From Candidatus Aminicenantota bacterium (GTDB taxonomy: Bacteria > Acidobacteriota > Aminicenantia > UBA2199), in assembly GCA_020355945.1 (NCBI GenBank), contig CP070627.1, forward strand, positions 1,590,321 to 1,597,309: DNA of 6,989 nucleotides, in the 5' to 3' direction. Positions 5,166-6,989 of the stretch are shown piece by piece (position 1 is the first letter of the stretch; every line of letters starts with the position of its first letter). Made by a program: the position numbers and the translations under genes. The notes under the pieces are model-generated. The model saw nothing but the letters and a program-made list of their open reading frames with translations, had not been told where the DNA came from and made no database searches.

Positions 5166-5663
5166 ATGAATGAAAAAAACCAACAAAATAAACAAGAAAA
5201 ATCAACCATAGTTACCAGGCAATTCGGGGAACGACTAAAACAAGCAAGAATAAAATTGGGCCTTAATGTCCAACAAGCCAGTGATAAAATCGGCATTGAA
5301 AAAAATTCCTATTACAAATACGAAGACGGCACCCGGTTCCCAAAACCGGAAACACTATTATCCATTATGGATAAATTCCAATTGAACATGAATTACTTGC
5401 TCTCCGGTGAAGGTAAGATGTTTATCCATGCGGAAAAAGCAGAAGAAAGTAATAATAAAATGGATTTACAAATGTTGTTCCCTGGTCTTGACCCGGTAAC
5501 TTTTCCTTTGGTAGAAGACCTCCAGGTCCCCATCATGAAACATGCATTAATGATGCATTACCTGGTGGAAAAGAATAAGTATGAAAACTTTATTGATGAG
5601 TATTTTAAGCAAAAAAAGAAAAAATACCCGGTTTTGGAGGAAAACAACAAATGCAATGGTTAA
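5166..5663 (+). CDS. XRE/HTH_3 transcriptional regulator, paralogue 2
   Basis: A 165-aa predicted DNA-binding regulator. After a polar N-terminus (1-17), residues 20-82 form the helix-turn-helix: FGERLKQARIKLGLNV, QQASDKIGI, recognition region NSYYKYEDGTRFP (48-60), then MNYLLSGEGKMF. Residues 101-150 form the same C-terminal helical domain as paralogue 1 (LFPGLDP, PLVEDLQVPIMKHALMMHYLV, FIDEYFKQKK). ATG 5166 was chosen because the promoter's predicted start is three bases upstream; no SD exists there or at the in-frame ATG 5145, which lies before the -10. The end overlaps the next gene by 13 bases, so the two are co-transcribed and probably coupled. XRE proteins paired with an overlapping unknown gene are often repressors or antitoxin-like partners, but nothing here proves either. 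Confidence 0.88.
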   Translation: MNEKNQQNKQEKSTIVTRQFGERLKQARIKLGLNVQQASDKIGIEKNSYYKYEDGTRFPKPETLLSIMDKFQLNMNYLLSGEGKMFIHAEKAEESNNKMDLQMLFPGLDPVTFPLVEDLQVPIMKHALMMHYLVEKNKYENFIDEYFKQKKKKYPVLEENNKCNG

Positions 5664-6385
5664 AAGTAGAAAAAGGAATGTTAGAAGAATTCAAAATGCT
5701 GCTGCAAATCCCTAAAACACGGCAGTATCTTGAACATGCCAGGGATAAATGCAAAATTGAATTTGCCCGATATATTAAAGAATATATCCAATCAAAAAAG
5801 AAAGGTGGAATTAAAACCGGTTCCAGGCGTCAAGGGACCAGGGACATGGATCAAAATGATCCTGGTTTATTGCCATATGCCGGTTCTAATTTATTTCAAT
5901 TTAATTTGAATTTCAAAAATGGAGATTGGCTGCCGTTTATTGAAGTAGGGAACAGTGGCTTTGAGATCCAGGACCTGATGCCGGAGGAGTTGATCGAATT
6001 GATTACTGCGCATGCTTATGCCAGGTATAAATGGTATTATATTGAGAAGCAAAAGTTTCAAACCAAAAACTACGGCATTCAGGAGTTTGATATAAGTTTT
6101 AAGTACATTACCAGGGAACTCATATCAGGACAGGTGCAAATTATCCCGGGCAGACAAATGTATATCATGTCAAAAGAACAGGAAGAACTTGAGCGGGACA
6201 ATATTATTCACTTGAACAGGAACCGGAGGCAGTTTCTTGACATGTTGGATGACAGGGAGGCTTGTGAATTTTTGCACTATTTATTTACTTTCCCTTTTCT
6301 TCGCACAGCGGTTTTGAATGAGTTTAAAAGAATAAAGATTTTTTTAGCTGACAGGTTTGAAGAGATAGTCAACCAATCGGAATAG
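5651..6385 (+). CDS. Protein of unknown function (244 aa) coupled to the XRE regulator
   Basis: Function not recognised. ATG 5651 has GGAGG (5636-5640) 10 bases upstream, inside the end of the regulator gene. Residues 1-52 are helical and basic (LLQIPKTRQYLEHARDKC, then KEYIQSKKKGG). A polar linker (about 53-72, GSRRQGTRDMDQNDP) joins a second part: a mixed aromatic-rich region at about 80-140 (NLFQFNLNF, DWLPFIEVG, AYARYKWYYIEKQKF), a beta-like region (FDISFKYITRELISGQVQIIPG), and a C-terminal helical region with NRNRRQFLDMLDD and FLHYLFTFPFLRTAVLNEF. No signal peptide, nuclease or kinase motif is seen. The first 45 residues could be an oligomerisation or regulator-contact helix. Its role is likely tied to the XRE protein: effector, co-regulator or toxin-like partner. 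Confidence 0.85.
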   Translation: MQWLKVEKGMLEEFKMLLQIPKTRQYLEHARDKCKIEFARYIKEYIQSKKKGGIKTGSRRQGTRDMDQNDPGLLPYAGSNLFQFNLNFKNGDWLPFIEVGNSGFEIQDLMPEELIELITAHAYARYKWYYIEKQKFQTKNYGIQEFDISFKYITRELISGQVQIIPGRQMYIMSKEQEELERDNIIHLNRNRRQFLDMLDDREACEFLHYLFTFPFLRTAVLNEFKRIKIFLADRFEEIVNQSE

Positions 6386-6414
6386 GTGCATAATAAAAAG
6401 CTTTTGCCGGGGGT

Positions 6415-6451
6415 CCAGGGGGGCGGTTTTTTCAAAAAGAGTCCCCCCTGG
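6415..6451. terminator. Strong GC hairpin between convergent genes, probable bidirectional terminator
   Basis: CCAGGGGGG (6415-6423) and CCCCCCTGG (6443-6451) are perfect 9-base arms around a 19-base loop containing TTTTTTCAAAAA. It lies 29 bases after the 244-aa gene's TAG and 1 base from the convergent gene's stop. The trailing T-tract is weak (TTTATCT), so it may act partly as an mRNA 3'-end stabiliser. AAAAGCTTTT (6396-6405) precedes it. Confidence 0.5.
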
Positions 6452-6452
6452 T

Positions 6453-6989
6453 TTATCTAAAGCTGACATCTTTCAAGTTTATCAGGATTTCTTTTTCCGG
6501 CAGTTCATCGTGGAATTGGGTTTTCCAATCTATTGTTTCATAGGGTTCTGTACTCAGGTACACTATGGTCTTTTTTTGGGATTCCATTTTCAGCAATAGG
6601 TTAATAAATTGTTTTTCAAAAGTCCTGGATTCGCCTTTAACAAAGTCGTTAATCACAATAGTTTCGCATTTTTGATTTAGTGAAGCTGCCATATAGATTT
6701 TCTTCAAGGTTCCTTTATTTTCTTCTTCTTCATTTTCTTTTAAGTCTTTTCGTTTCATCTGGTAGATATTTTCAATACCCAGGATTTTCAAGGAATCAAT
6801 AGCGTAATTGATATCGGTGCCCTGGGTTTTGCAGTAGAAGGTGAACATATCCACAGGTTTAATACCGGTATCGATATCTTTAGGTGATATTTTATCGATG
6901 GAGACGGTATTTTCTTTGTTGGCGTAGTAATGAAACAGGTTGTTTTTATCTTTGGTTTTTTTGCGATAAATAAAGTATGACCGTCCTTT
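6453..6989 (-). CDS. C-terminal part of a degenerate ABC-type ATPase-like protein (N-terminus beyond window)
   Basis: The frame is open from the right edge to TAA at 6455-6453: 178 residues, N-terminus missing. The pattern resembles the second half of an ABC transporter ATPase. ISPKDIDTGIKPVDMFTFYC followed by AIDSLKILGI recalls the region after the Q-loop (PQD...LTVxENLxFY...LLGL). LKKIYMAASLNQKCETIVINDF recalls the helix after the signature plus Walker B, and KKTIVYLSTEPYE the H-loop strand. Key residues appear lost: no LSGGQ signature (an acidic KENEEEENKG stretch instead), INDF in place of LDEP, and E in place of the switch His. Catalysis is therefore doubtful, and a regulatory or decayed role is possible. 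Walker A would lie outside the window. A GTG at 6854 could begin a shorter ORF, but the open frame continues upstream. The ABC assignment is inference. Confidence 0.7.
   Translation of the reverse strand, partial: KGRSYFIYRKKTKDKNNLFHYYANKENTVSIDKISPKDIDTGIKPVDMFTFYCKTQGTDINYAIDSLKILGIENIYQMKRKDLKENEEEENKGTLKKIYMAASLNQKCETIVINDFVKGESRTFEKQFINLLLKMESQKKTIVYLSTEPYETIDWKTQFHDELPEKEILINLKDVSFR

Overview
The window reads as bacterial chromosome: Shine-Dalgarno (SD) sites such as AGGAGG and GGAGG, compact operons, and sigma70-type promoters. Base composition is moderately AT-rich. The carboxypeptidase at the left edge, the helical protein next to it, and the many 'gccacagag / gccacaaagg' and 'ccacagattacacag' repeats between genes recall Candidatus Aminicenantes or similar uncultured anaerobes. 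That placement rests on memory of sequence style and is low confidence.

Layout. From 1 to 1940 (minus strand) lies the N-terminal 646 codons of a secreted M14-type zinc carboxypeptidase with its own RBS and promoter; it runs off the left edge. From about 2050 to 2480 there is no gene, only repeats and hairpins: copies of the gccacaga family, a block of nested and competing inverted repeats (2168-2267), and a 176-bp element with perfect 19-bp inverted ends (2275-2450). From 4167 down to 2484 (minus strand) is a tight three-gene operon of unknown function: a 159-aa acidic protein, a 153-aa protein made almost wholly of seven-residue repeats (21-bp DNA tandem repeats; its start overlaps the previous stop as ATGA), and a 239-aa helical protein.

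Divergent from that operon, on the plus strand, is an XRE/HTH_3 regulator (4358-4867). A 277-bp stretch with 34-bp inverted ends (4822-5098) follows. Next comes a second, paralogous XRE regulator (5166-5663), apparently read from a near-leaderless transcript, whose end overlaps a 244-aa protein of unknown function (5651-6385). A strong GC hairpin separates this from a convergent minus-strand gene (6453-6989, cut by the right edge) that looks like the C-terminal half of a degenerate ABC-type ATPase.

How the genes may work together (inference): the first regulator shares a very short divergent promoter region with the heptad-repeat operon and is the natural candidate to control it. The second regulator and the 244-aa protein form a coupled pair. 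The most unusual parts are the heptad-repeat protein with its two unknown partners and the repeat-derived tail of the first regulator.
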